A stretch of DNA of 60,000 nucleotides, from contig CM043963.1 of the NCBI GenBank assembly GCA_014529385.2, positions 4,593,001-4,653,000 on the forward strand. Reading direction: 5' to 3'. Both the position numbers and the translations under genes were made by a program. Source of the DNA: Adiantum capillus-veneris (lineage: Eukaryota > Streptophyta > Polypodiopsida > Polypodiales > Pteridaceae). Below the pieces are notes generated by a model. The model searched no databases. It was not told the DNA's origin and saw only the letters and a list, made by a program, of their open reading frames with translations. Within the stretch, counting starts at the first letter, position 1. Every line of letters begins with the position of its first letter. Shown piece by piece: positions 33,188 to 45,605 of this stretch.

Positions 33188-35602
33188 TTTGGCATGGATA
33201 TCTCCCTCTTGACTCTTCATGGTGGGATTACAACCATCAAGGGAGACACCCTGGGGGAAGGTCGTGGACATGATCTCCCAATTCTTAGAGTCGGTTTTAC
33301 AGAGGAGTCTCGATGACCCGCGGGTATGCACCCTTGTGTAAGACATGATATTGAAGCTGACTTGTAGTGTTTGGCCCATGCTTAGGCTTGGCAGGTGCAT
33401 AACGGTGAGAGATGCCAAACAGGTTTCTGCAACATTTCCATCTAAGCAAGGGGGTGGATTTTGGAGCATCTTTGGTTATCGGCAGGCTGCCGCCATCGCA
33501 GCAAAAAGGGGTTGCTTGTGTTTTTTTTCTCAACTTTCCCTTTTTCCCTTTACACACTAGTGGGCGCCCTAACTTGGGCACCATCCCCACACAAAGGGTT
33601 TATCCCACGGTTGGAGTAAAGCATGGACAAGTGCCGTGTATTTGACAACATACATGGACCACCCATGCCTTGGTACACCATGGGCATGCAAGATGTACTG
33701 TTTTTTCAAAGCTCATATGCAAAAAATTGCATTGCTACGAAAAATTTAAAGTTCTATGGCAAGGTTTGAGCTTCAAGGGGCAAGGCGGCAAGGCTACAAG
33801 CCAACATGGCAAGGTGCATTTCACCGACGACCAAAGTAAAAGCTTCAATATGGCTAATGTGTTCAAGGTAGAAGTACGGACATGATTAGAGTTGACAATT
33901 TTGGAAGCCTTGATAGAAAACAAGGGAGACAACCTTCTACGCTTCCAAAAGTGGAACTCTCTCTGAAGTACTCTGTCTTTGTTTCAAACATAATACATCT
34001 TGCTATAGATTCGAATCAGGCATGGCCTTCGACATCAAGAGGTAGGACATCTTTTGACAAACTATAGATGTATTATTACGACACCAAAGGAAATTGGCAA
34101 GAGTGCGTAAAAAGGTATGTATGCTGCCATAAATTTTATTTTATTGTCCATGCTTGTGCAATTTCAGCACTCAAGGCACAAGCAAGACTTGTGAGCATTA
34201 CCAAAAGCGTGATATTTTTGTTTTTGAACACACAGTGCGCAACAACCACTCACAATCAAAGAAATGATTTTGTTTAACAACATGGCTTCTTCCCATGCCT
34301 ATCAAAGTAGTGCTTCAGAATCTCATGGAGATTGGCACGGCTTGTTTCTAGCCTTGCTCAAGGAGGCGTAGGTACTCGGCAAGGTTGACCATTAACTACA
34401 ATTCCAAGAAGAGGAAAGCTCCATTTACAAATCCTCAGAATAACAATCATCAAGCCAACCAGATACAAGGTACATCTCTTGCAAGTTTTTTTTTGTTTTT
34501 CAAAAACATTTCACAATTTGACAAGATCGATTACTTGTAAATGATTAACAAGGTCGACTTTCTTTTGTTATGCCATTGTAAATTGGCAAGAGTATGTATT
34601 AGCTATGAGCACCAAAATTACATGAGTACTTATGTGAAGCAAGGCTTCCCTTTGGTATTTGGCATTGCGATTTCCACAGTTTGGAATATTATCTTAGAAT
34701 ACGAACTTGAGAAAACTTGCCAAGATGTTGCAGGCTTTTACATCACATGCGGGTGTATATGATACTTATACTAACTCACTCAAGCAGTACATATGGCTAT
34801 GAGTCAGATTCGAACGAATTACCAAAAACCTCGCCACAAGTGGGTGACAAGGTTAGTCACTTTCAAGTTATGTTTGTTTTGTCTATTTTTTACTTTTCAC
34901 TTTGCAAAAGATCTCTCTGCTCTGCAAAGCAAAGTGCTTGGGCAGACTCCATATGAAGCCACTGTATAAAACAAAGTGCTTTGCTAGATTTCATGCAAAG
35001 CAAGGCTTCTGTTATGTGCAAAGGTAGCATCAATTGACTTTAGATCAATGATAATGGCACACATCTTTAGCAGTACGTGGATATAAGCTTACATTTTATG
35101 CAACATTGCATTGTGCTGTAGCCATGCCAGTGTAATCGTGCAAGGCACACATACCAGAGGCTCACATGGTTGAGACTATCATTGAATCCAATGGATTAAT
35201 ATTTAATTTTTTGCAATGTATGCATGGCATACTAGTATGATGGATGTACGACACCCATCATTGTATATGCTTCTGCTATAGCACTAGCTACTCTGTTAAG
35301 GACGATCTTAGTTGTTGATGTTTTCAAACATTTTGTTTTTATGTTTATTCACAGGCAACCTGCCATACACCCTAATACAATCACGATCACATAGAAGATA
35401 AGTGGGTCAAGATGTGACTATGGTACCTCTCTCTACGAGGGCGTGGTATAAGTACACAGTTGTATGCTTATGGGATGAGCCTCTCTCTACGAGGGTGTGT
35501 AGTTGTATGCTTATTAAGCTAAGACACAGACATGGTCTGCACGAGATCATATGCAAGGGGCATACAACACATTCGAATAAGGGGTTTTCCTCAGTTCAAC
35601 AT

Positions 35603-35606
<4 letters not shown>
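33186..35606. other. Interior of the non-coding LTR element, first part
   Basis: No gene with a recognisable domain is seen. The short frames present have no family features. Phrases such as GGCAAGAGT and CAAGGCTTC recur loosely, but no clean repeat is defined. Confidence 0.5.

Positions 35607-35676
<70 letters not shown>
35607..35676. repeat. (TC)n microsatellite, about 70 bp
   Basis: An uninterrupted TC run. It has no coding meaning. Confidence 0.97.
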
Positions 35677-35679
<3 letters not shown>

Positions 35680-36352
35680 AACTTCTATGTGGGAAAGGTG
35701 AAACTAGGCATGATTTTATTGAAATCTTTCTATGTCAATACGGTAACAGAAAAGGCTAAGAGCCATCTATTGCCACCTATTTTGGCATGGCTAAGAGCCA
35801 TATTTTTGTAATCCATCGGTGATTGCTTTCAAGATCGAACAATTCTATCCAGTAGAGTACCCACCATCGATTTTAATGGACAAGCAAGAGTCTTGCCATT
35901 ACTAATTTTTTGGGTGTTACTTTAACACTACACACTCTGAGTGTAAAAATCAAGTTGAGTTTTTGAATGTCTTAAACTTGTAAGGGCTTATCTCTACCAA
36001 GGTGTAAAGATGAAGCCAACGTTTTTGACAGCACGGCTGTTCACAAAAACCCAAGATTATGGATTTTTGGGTCCAGAAAAGATCCAATCGTGACTACAGT
36101 TCCAATTTTCATGGATCTCCTATAGCACTAAGAGTGTCTATATGAGTACAAGTTTTGGGTAAGACCCAACTCGTGATTACTAAATCATTTATTAAGTGTT
36201 GATGGTCAATTCTTGGAACCTTCCCACTTGCGCTTTCAAGGAAAGAAGTCCACCAATTGCCAACGGGTAGTGGATCATTTTCATCTTCCAACGTCATAAG
36301 GACAAATCCAAAGGGGGTCACGGACACATGCCTAGGACTGACTACTAGTTAA
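35677..36352. other. Interior of the non-coding LTR element, before the nested transposon
   Basis: A minus-strand frame at 36109-36327 (72 codons, with segments like VGNWWTSFLESASGKVPRID) looks less random than its neighbours but matches nothing I know. It could be a scrap of captured gene. Otherwise nothing is seen. Confidence 0.35.
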
Positions 36353-37691
36353 CACTAGAATGGTAACAGGACACTTTTATGTCCTTGGACACTTTTGTGT
36401 CCTGTTAAGTGACCATTTTGCTTGAATTATTTGAAGAGTATGAAAATGAATTTCTAGGTGCTATATATCCACAAATTTGCCTTATGAACTGAAAAAAACT
36501 TAGCATTTTTGTTTTAGTATCGATCTCACCATTAACCTTACTCTTGCACAACATTTTTGAACCTAAACTGTGTGAAAAAACGAGTCCTGTTTTTGGCTTT
36601 TTTTCAATTTTTGGCAACTATACCACTCTAAACTTCATGTTTGTGAGGTTTAGATGGCTAGAGGTTAGGCCTTCATAGTTCTCAACATGTTTTGATGCTT
36701 GTAGGGAGAGCTAAGTGTTAAAATTGAAAGTTATGACCAATTTACAAGAATTGCATAATCCTGTTTTTTAGCCAAAATTAGTACTTTTATGATTTTTTTG
36801 GTGGCTTTCTTGATATCCAAATTCAATTTTGATTGTGTAAGTGTAATGTATAACATAAAGCTAATCGTCCTTGAGTTCTGGGGGACCTAATATGCTATAT
36901 AGCATAGTATATGATGATGGTTGAGTTTTTTTATTGCTGAAGAATACGATACATTTTAGAGTAGCAAGTATAACGTTCTCAATATTGTTGGTTTCTTAGG
37001 CCAATTGTGTGTATTTTGTAGGTAGTAACCATATCTAATCATAGACTACAAACTTGCCTAGATATTGAGTAGTTTCTATGGGTTTCTAGAGGTCATAATG
37101 CTAAACCCAGTTTTTTCATGTTTGTTGTATTTAGCACCTTAGCATTGCCCCCAAGGTTCCAATCGTAAGAGATCCATTATCCTTTTGACATGCTCCATGG
37201 ATCCTTTTGAATCCAGAGGCCCAAAGGGAACTAAGAAAACATGTATATAGTATCTGTATTGAGCGTGACTATAGAAACTTTGATGATAGGTCCGCATAAT
37301 GGCAAAAATGCAACTTTTTTGTACCTATTTTTTTTGCCCAAAAAAAAAATAGTGAGGTAAAAGCAACCATATGTTTTGTTCACCAACCCATTGAAGTTAA
37401 CGGGGCATTTTATCTCATGTCCTACAAAAATCGCCACTCTTATTTATATGCAATCAACCATAAGAAATTGTTGTTTTGGGAAAAATGCACTGGTCCATCA
37501 ACTTTGGAGGCTTGTAGTGACCAAGGGATGAGAAAAATTACAAGTTTCTCATTTTTTCCATATGTAGCAGTTATTGAACTATAAGCTCATGAAAGGATTT
37601 TTCAAAATGAGTGGATCTACTATGGTTTTGGAATTTTTTCCCAAAACCCTGAAAGGACACTTTTATGTCCTGTTAGGTTACCATTCTAGTG
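36353..37691. mobile_element. 1.34 kb non-autonomous DNA transposon, TTAA target, copy B
   Basis: Same family as 428-1747. The terminal inverted repeat CACTAGAATGGTAAC is perfect over 15 bp. TTAA flanks it at 36349-36352 and 37692-37695. The interior is similar to copy A along its length, with small indels. The left end contains an extra GGACACTTTTGTGTCC unit. No transposase is encoded. It is nested in the 155 bp LTR element. The perfect ends suggest it is younger than copy A. Confidence 0.9.
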
Positions 37692-37695
37692 TTAA

Positions 37696-39630
37696 GCAGT
37701 TTTTTTGAGTTTAACCAAGGGGTTTGACAATGTCGACTTTAACTAAGGGGTTTGGATTTTCAAAGGCAACACGAGGGCTCCATGTGTAATACTCCTTGAA
37801 TTTCACTGATTTTCAATTCCTCGGCCTTTGCAGGCGAGAAATTTAGGCAGGTGCCTTTGACTACAAGTAAGTGAACACTATGTTCCACCTCCAGGTACGC
37901 ATATGATTTGGTTTCTTTCCATGTTTGCATATGTTTTTCTTGACTTTTCAAGTTGTATGTTTAAACTTCTAGGTTTTCATCCATTTTTGCTCTTCAGCTA
38001 GATGACAAGGTCACATAAGAGCTAAGAAATTTGGGCTTTAGTCTCCACAATAAATTTCTGCATTCCGCAGTTAATGACCCACTTGAAGGGTTTGATTTGG
38101 CACATGTTGTCACATGGGATACAACATGGTCCAAGAACTCAAGGATTTCGATTTAGCAAGTGTGGAGCATGGATAATGAGGGTCTCTCTCATGCACGTCG
38201 CATTCGTGTTTATAGTTACCTCCATACCCAAGTACATCTCGTACTTGAAGGATGTTTTATTTTTTAGACATCCTTACCTGAGACATATTCCACATGTGGA
38301 GAATATGAGTCTCTGGGATAGACATTGGCGTTGCTACTTCAATTATGTGTCGCGACGATGTCCCTAGATGCTGGTCAAATCTGTTTTCTAGACCATTTTC
38401 AGTACGATGTATTAGGAGAAAGTTTAGTGGCCAAAATTTGTTGGATACTTAGAATGACTTGTTAAGGTACAAGTGCTGCTATAAAACATTACAGATGGTT
38501 GTTTATACATATAGAAAGGTTATGAGTTGTTAATGAAAAAGTTCCATTGTTTGTACGTAGAAGTGACTTCTATTTCACCTTCTATTATGGTTCAAACATT
38601 TAAGCACGGCTTGCAAATGATTGCAATAGAAAGTATTTAGTTTCTTTTCAAAACTATTTACACTTCTCTTTCATGTGTACTGGGAGCATCACATTCGCCA
38701 TAAGTATTGGCAAGTATGATCATGGATATACAGGTTTGGATTTCTTTTTGCTTAATGCATGCATACTAGGTGTTATGGGCCCTAGTGTTTACCAAAGGTT
38801 GATTTAGAGCGGCATGCATATTCATCACATTAGTGCTATGAAGCATTTTGCACTCTATGAGATTATGTTTGGATCTACCAATCACCAATAGAGGTCATGG
38901 ATTGGTTTGGGTGCTTGTGGATTTTTCAAGTTAACCAAAGTGGTTATGTATGTCATTGTTGACTCCTCAGCATTATTTTATGACATTGTGATCCCCGTTT
39001 ACCAGTCATCTGGGAAGACTGTTTGTAAACCGTGGGGAAAAACACCTTAATATTGTCCATTATCCAAGGGGATAGGTAGATTACAAAGTGTAATCTTATG
39101 CTAAAGGTTTTTCACAATGTGTATGTTAGCACAAGATTACACATAAATAGTAAGCATTTATTACCCTAGTTGGATTTTTCTTACCATAAGTTAAAAGCAT
39201 GTTTGGGACTAGGTTTAGTCTCTTCATGTATAATTCATGTTCTTAACATTGAACACCAGTTATGGTGGGGTTGTTGACTAATGAAAAGTGAGAACAAGTC
39301 AAGGACTTATATTTTGCTGATAAGTTACGTTAGTCGTTACTTTCATGGAAAGTGAAAAGAGGTACTCTTTTGGGTACATCTTTTTTGTGATAACTCATTT
39401 AGCATGCTCACGTGCGTTCTAAATGGAGTCTACACACTATGTGGATAGGAGCAGGTAACACAAGATGGTTGCAAATGGACAACAATGTGAAAAAACAAAA
39501 TGTTACTTCTGGTTTCATTGAACCTCCTACTACACCGTGTTCCGGTCAAGCAACCAGCTGGATCCATGAAGGATGCCACAAAGGAAAACATCAGTGTATC
39601 ACCACTCTTGTTTTCAAGGACGAAAATGCT
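37696..39630. other. Interior of the non-coding LTR element, last part
   Basis: No supported gene. A minus-strand frame at 37760-37951 includes CLNFSPAKAEELKISEIQG and could be a gene scrap, but there is no second line of evidence. Confidence 0.4.
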
Positions 39631-39632
39631 TC

Positions 39633-39648
39633 TCCAAGGGGGGAGTAA
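39633..39648 (+). promoter_or_regulatory. Polypurine tract of the 155 bp LTR element
   Basis: CCAAGGGGGGAGTAA ends directly at the TGCCAGGCC start of the 3' LTR. The run AAGGGGGGAG is the likely plus-strand primer. Confidence 0.75.
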
Positions 39649-39803
39649 TGCCAGGCCTAAGGTAGGATGGGCCAAGGCCAAGGGTCCATTTCGGATACAC
39701 ATGCAATACATGGGCTATATGTAGCTAAGAGCTAGAGGTCCAGGGGACTATATATAGGCAAGCTGGGTGGTTATGAGCATGTCTATCTTCCCTTGGTCTC
39801 ACA
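39649..39803 (+). mobile_element. 3' LTR (155 bp)
   Basis: Same length as the 5' LTR and clearly similar (GCCTAAGGTAGGATGGGCCA, GGTTATGAGCATGTCTATCT). It ends GGTCTCACA. Several substitutions separate the pair, so the insertion is not recent. Confidence 0.85.
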
Positions 39804-40299
39804 GGATGAGGAGTGGTCTACTACTATGGGTGTGTAGGTAGAAGCCGATGTGGAGAAGTATTTTTGGCAGTGATTCTCTTTTTGAGGAGAGACTCGTTTT
39901 ATATGGATGGGTGGGAGGGTCATGTACGTCCATTTTGAATGATGGTATGTTTGGTGATGCTTGGTTTGAAGATGCTTGGATGCTAGCAAATGCTTAAAGT
40001 GATGAAGGTAGGCCATGGGTGGCCTATTAGCATGATGGGCTATGTGTTGGGGTGCAACACCATGGGAAGGTGTTGCTAATGGATGGATAGAACCAATCCA
40101 AGGGTTTTGATCCAAGTGGATAATGGAAAGCTATACAGGGGGTGGGACAACCCACTTGAGGTTTGGCAACAGCGGTAGGAGGGAATACGACATTGTATAT
40201 ATGGTTTTGGTTTCTTAAAATGTTTACCACTGTGTGAAAGTTATAGAAGGATAAAGCAATTTTGTGGTTGAACATAAATGTTAAACAAGGGGGTTGGGC
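39804..40299. other. Stretch without visible genes
   Basis: Nothing recognisable is seen. It lies between the 155 bp LTR element and repeat R1. Confidence 0.5.
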
Positions 40300-41057
40300 A
40301 ATGATGGTGCAACCAAAGTGTGTCGACCATTGAGATGGCACAAGCAGGTAAATATGGGCTCGTAGGTGCAATCCTAGGCAGTGAAGTAGGTATGAAGTGC
40401 AAGATTGGCAAGGGAGGATTTTAAGTGTATGTCTAAATCCCTTGCAGAGTGGAGCGTGTTGGTCTTTATAGATTGACAATCGGAGTCTCGAATGCCAAGT
40501 TACAGGGCTTTGAAGTTTTGTTGGGGGTGGGTTCTCAGTCGGTTGGACCGCTTTATAAAGTGTTTCATCTGAAGATTTTTGAAGCTTGACAAGGATTTTA
40601 AGGCTAGTGGAAGCATGTGGAGTTAGTAGGAAGTGACTGCTCGTCAATTGGATGCCTGGGCAGGTAGATATTGCAAGTCAGAAATTGGTAATTGGTGGTG
40701 ATTACAGTGGATCGGGTGATTTTAGGTCAGTTTGGTGGGCATTGTTTGAGACCATGTGGGAGTCAAAATACAAAGGGAGCAAGTGTAGTTGGAGCTCAGC
40801 TTGGCATATTTTGGTGTCACTTTGTGGCCCGGACCATTGGGTATTGGAGCAGACATTGGTGAAGTCTAGAATGGGCATGAAAAAATGGGAAGAAGTTTGA
40901 AGAGGATGTTTAGAATTCAATGAGGGAATGCTTTGAGGGTTTTCGTGTGCTAGAGACAAAGTCCCATATACAGTGACACAATGCAAAAGTTGAGTGGATA
41001 ATACCTAGGCCGTGAGAGCATTGCATGACACAAGGAGTCATCGAGCAAGTGGTTCTC
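40300..41057 (+). repeat. Dispersed repeat R1, copy with inserted middle block
   Basis: The outer blocks (40312-40370 and 40672-41050) match 28175-28620, while the middle (40385-40647) is inverted relative to 29812-30075. A 206-codon minus-strand frame (40027-40647) falls mainly in this repeat and has no protein features. The repeat ends where the unusual gene block begins. Confidence 0.75.
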
Positions 41058-41072
41058 TCATGAAAATATTTC

Positions 41073-43805
41073 ATGAGTTTCGAGTCTCCGTCATTTTCTC
41101 TATCAACTCTAGGAATGGAGAACGCTTCTTTTCTTGATGAAAACACTAATTTGAACTTGCAATCCTCAGCCCCTTCATCTTTAACACTTACCCAAAGAAA
41201 GAACGCACATCATCTTCATGTTGATGTATTGCAAGAGTACGCACCGTTGCAGAAATGTAGGAGGGAGTCTTTCTTATCTCAACGGGAGAAAGAACTTAGA
41301 AGGACAAAAATGACAAACAAGGAACATCATTTGGTTTTGTGGACCAATGGTTCAATTTATCCAAAGTATCCTACGACAAATGCGCCACCTCCCTTTGCTA
41401 ATATCACTAACCTCTTACATTTCATGGGCGATGGCAAGGATGGGCTATTGGGATACACCGAACATTTGGAAATGAAAGGATTGAATGCAGAAAGGCAAAG
41501 AAACTTCCTGGCGATGGAGAACATGCAGCTGAAGAAACTTAATGAAGCATTCTCTCCAAATATTTCATCAAACAGAGAGACAATCTAAGGCCTTGAGAAG
41601 AAGATCACAAGTTTGCGAGAGAAAGACACAGTGCTTGGTAGTCGGAAAAGAAAACGAGATTTGTGCAACATTGAGAACATGAAGGTTGGTAGTGGTGGCC
41701 TGAAAAAATGAATACGAGCTTTAAGGTAACTCGAAGTTTGTTTCTTCAATGTGCTTCATTAAGAAATGGATACACTTTCCTATACATGACCATAACGCAT
41801 GGTGCTTTTTTGGCAGGTCTTTATTGCATCCAAACTTGAACGGTGCAAGCTTCAATGCCGAGGTGCATTAGAGCCATATAGTTCCAAAAGAAGTAGTTGA
41901 AGAGATGATAACTCGGAAAAAAAATTGTAAGTTGAAAGGGAGGCTACTTACCTCCTTCATGAATGAGAATCAGCTGGAACAAATGGAAGTGCAAGCAATA
42001 CTTGATGAGAGTGGCATCTCGCAGATGGGATATAGGGCACTCTTCAAAGCATTAGCTAAAAAGTCTCAAAATAAACTACAGAGAGGATCATTGCTGCCAA
42101 AGCCATCACATAAACGATGAGGTGTTTGAGAAACTTGGGTCACCATTCCATATTGAAGCAACGTTCTTAGGCAAGGGCGGTAGAGAGGTACAATTTAACG
42201 AGCACAACAACCTCTTCGTTGATCTTGAAGCATTGCAAAAGTGTGATGTTCACTTCTTTGACATCAATCAAGAGGAGTGCGGTGGGGTTCTCAAGTTTGT
42301 TTTGAAGCTCGACGAGTGCGAGGTTCTGAAGAGCAAGAAGCTGGAGGGAGTCACCATTACCCTCATGAACAGAGCTCTGGATCCATCAATAACGAAAGAG
42401 GATCCACGATACTTCAACGTGCAATCCGAAAACAACATTCTAACTCTAGGATCATTTCGGGTATACTTCATTCACTCTATGATAACAAAAATTATTTGGT
42501 TGTTGATTTTGTGTTTTCATTTTTCACTGCATGTTGATAAGGAAAATTTTGAAATCCTCGATTGGGTCTTTAGTCAAACCCAAATTCCTTCTATCTTCAG
42601 TGAACAAAGAAACAGAGCCGCTCTTTCAGTGGAAGGATTTGGTGATTACACAGTGGAATGGCACATGGCAGGTGACTTAAAGACTCTTAAGTGTATGTAC
42701 AACATAACACACGTAGCAGCTGTGGCAAATCCATGGTTGTATTGCATGGCTAATGCACAATCTCTTGAGAGTGTGCAATGGAATAGATCTCCCAACAGAC
42801 ATCTTTAAGATAAGACTTTTAAACCAGTGCTTGATATTCCTCTGAGTAGAGATCACGTCTGTACACTTCATGCACTTTGTTGAATAATTGAAAAGGTGGC
42901 TCATTTGTACATGTGTTTTGCATGGATATTAAAGCCAGAGAGTGAGTCGAAAAGAGTGTCAAAGCATTAGAGGGAGTGCTCTCAGACATTGGTTTGAATG
43001 GAGGCAATGTCAAAATCGAAGAGGACCCTAAGATGTCTCAAAGTTGGTACAAGGTACCGAGGAAAGCATTGATAGGCGGAGTGAAGGCAAGAAGGTTTCT
43101 TGGGTTTAGTCTCAAAGATTCAGATAGAGAAGAAAGGAGAAACATGTTCAACAAATGGAAACAGCTACATAAAGTGGTTAAAGACAATGCTGGTGGTGAG
43201 GCAATCCAGAATCACAAGGCGAACGTGTGGAAATCACTAGATAAAATTTTCCACTACGTTGAGCAACATTCTTGGGACCAAAGTAAGCTCACATCATTTC
43301 AAGCAGCCTTGCTGTATTGGAAAAAGGCTTACCTTACAGGGTGGGGTGGGCGATATATCACACATTACATGGTGGGTTGGCATTCTACGTATACAAAATA
43401 AAATTTTAAATTGTATTCTATTGACCATTTTGTTTTATTTCAATGCAGCACATATTGTTCAACCATGGTCCATATTTTTCCAAGACATACTGCTCACTAT
43501 CAATATGGTCCACACAAGGCATGGAAAAAACCCACTACATGGCAAGAACAAGTTATTTTAAGCACACTAGACATGAGGGAGGAAAAGATAAGGCCAATAG
43601 TCTATTAGAGTTACACCAATGAACTTATAGACGACTAATTCATAGATCAAGGCAGAAGGAACTTCTCAAGAGTTCAAAAATTACACGGTCTTTACAACAC
43701 ATCCGCAAAGAGAAGAAACAGATGGCTTGGGGAGCTTCAAATGCTGTGGAGCGCCATGCGAGGTGGCGACGGTCACAAGTCAGGAGCGGGAGAAGATGGA
43801 CCTGA
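41073..43805 (+). pseudogene. G1: spliced gene of an unrecognised family, decayed
   Basis: Four exons can be traced: 41073-41725, 41817-42460, 42542-43371 and 43449-43805. The introns (41726-41816, 42461-42541, 43372-43448) all have GT...AG ends, are AT-rich and keep the frame across the junction. The N-terminal part ends in a Lys/Glu-rich probable coiled coil. The middle reads FVDLEALQKCDVHFFDINQE and VTITLMNRALDPSITKEDPR. The C-terminal half reads GGVKARRFLGFSL, then GGRYITHYM joined by splicing to HILFNHGPYF and SIWSTQGMEKTHYMARTSYF. I recall similar, uncharacterised repeat-associated proteins in other eukaryotes but cannot name the family. In-frame stops (near 41586, 41710 and 43620, among others) and frameshifts near 42115 and 42955 show it is not functional. 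Its 3' end overlaps the 3' end of G2. Confidence 0.65.
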
Positions 43806-45532
43806 GCCCGTCGTTTTTATCCTCTTTGATGCACCTCCTTCTTCCTCACTTTGTACCTCTTCATGCAAGCTCTGTAGACGAGCTCGTTCCTCTATTGATG
43901 GCAGCATCTCCACGGGCATCAGGTGTCTTCTTTCCGTCAGAAACATCCGCTTGTTGTATGGATCTAAGCTTTCCGGGTCTTCAACCCCTACAGCCAGAGC
44001 CTGAGCTGTGTAGGAGATGAAATAGGGGGCTCTCAGTGCTTGGCACCCATACCCAATGCCAAATACGCGTAGAGCAAACTGCTTCTCAATCAGAATTAGT
44101 CTTTCTGCGTTTAGTGGGAGGGGGCGCCCACCACACAATCTTGTAATAACTTTCATTGCAAATAGTGGGAACTTTGCATTGTCATCGGATTATTCCTTGT
44201 GGTATATTATGATCTACTTAAAAATTGTAATGAATTAATGGGCCGTAAGTGAGATGAGTACAATTGCCAAATACTTGAATTGTTTCTACAAACCTTTTTG
44301 TGGTTGAAACGCCCGATGCAGTGAGACAAAGCTGCATCCTTGCCTTGGACTCCAGTGACAAGCCCTTGTCGTGAGCCTCCCGCTCTTCTAAGGAAACTAT
44401 CGTCACACACTAGCACTTGTCAATAAAAAAAATGATCATGATATTTTATCACTGGGCCATCTCCAATACCATCTGAATGCACAACAAAAGTTACCATCTG
44501 ATTCTTGTCCATTTCCAGCATCGACCTCCCCCACAAGTGAATAGACTGACTATTCATTACCTGATCTCTGGGTGCCACGGGCCTACCCACGTTTTCCAAG
44601 CCGAGTTATTTTGTTGTCGATTCAAACTGCTCATCTGTTGGCAAATTGGCCTCTCCTAACTTCGCTTCATTGAATGTATCTTTCATTAGTTGCCACCCTG
44701 AAGTGAACTGTGAGTCGTGGACAGCTGTGTCAACAATAAGATGTTGTTCCACTCCATCATCATCCACAAACCCCATGTCTGCCTCACAAAAATTTTTAAT
44801 TGCAGCTAGGCAGTAGTCCTTCCATATATTGAGCTCATGCATGATATCTGCGAGCAGAACATAGTGGGTGTCGCCCGCCATAGCAAAGGTGGGAGCACAA
44901 TTCAGAGGCAAAGTCACTTCCTTACTTGGACTTTCTTGCTTGCACCCTATTGCTACATCGGCAAGAGAAAAAAGAGTTAAGCCCGCATCAAATTTTTCCT
45001 TTAGTACCTCTCTCCGCTCTTCTTCTGGGTCAAACTGCACCTCCACATCCTCTACCTCTTCCTCTGGCGCCAATGGACAACTACCAAAATTTGTTGACTG
45101 GGAAGTCTCTGACTCACCATCCGTCTACAAGTATAAGTAACAGACAAACCCGTGGTAGAATTCCACTAAGCGACACTTTCTAAAGTACTTCATACACCTA
45201 TCTTGTACAAGCAGTGCATTGGAGGGACACTTTTCTAGACAGCAATTCAGTCTCCTTGAAGCACTCTTGTCAGGGTCAAGGTCGGCTGGATGCACATATC
45301 TCATGCCATCAACTGTCATGGAATTTTCACAAGTGACTTCCTCATACTATTGTAAATGGGTTTGTAGGTACTCAAATGAGCAATCTATAATCCTATGTAT
45401 AGAAAACTCTGCATTAAAAATTCCTGATATTTCTGGTGCACGGTGATGAGCACGGGTGTTGTATAAGAATGTGAATAGTTTTTCTTCACATGTATCCTTG
45501 CTCACGTCTGTCTCTAGGACTATGATCCCCAT
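43773..45532 (-). pseudogene. G2: unrecognised gene convergent with G1, decayed
   Basis: From an ATG at 45532 one minus-strand frame runs to 44218 with only a few stops (about 45347, 45125, 44606 and 44413). A final segment, 44156-43773, is in another frame, so an intron or frameshift lies between. Visible features are a Cys-rich part (LNCCLEKCPSNALLVQDRC), an acidic stretch (APEEEVEDVEVQFDPEEE), AMAGDTHYVLLADIMHELNI, and a tail rich in Glu and Ser (ERARLQSLHEEVQSEEEGG) with a basic KRIK patch. I know no family with this combination. The TAG at 45125 may be removed by splicing, since GT...AG signals flank it. The gene faces G1 tail to tail. Confidence 0.55.
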
Positions 45533-45605
45533 GACTCAAAGAAAAAGCAAGCCAAAACTATTTGGTGTCATAACCAAGAAAATATTGAGCCTCGAGTACC
45601 CCTCA

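Larger units (their letters stand above)
32888..39803 (+). mobile_element. Non-coding LTR element with 155 bp LTRs
   Basis: Two 155 bp direct repeats at 32888-33042 and 39649-39803 begin TG and end CA. The left one is followed by a TGGTATCAGAGC primer-binding site and the right one is preceded by a polypurine tract. The flanks AGATG and GGATG share four of five bases. No Gag or Pol domain is visible between them. Without the nested TTAA transposon (36353-37691) the interior is about 5.3 kb. It must have been moved by enzymes of another element. LTR size is like TRIMs, while the long interior is not. Confidence 0.8.

Noticed and set aside
33006-33469. Several overlapping frames on both strands through the CT/AT microsatellite
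   Set aside because: They consist of Ser-Leu, Tyr-Ile or Arg-Glu repeats produced by the simple sequence and have no independent support.
40027-40647. 206-codon minus-strand protein
   Set aside because: It lies mainly in dispersed repeat R1, has no domain, and the corresponding repeat at 29.8 kb does not keep the frame.
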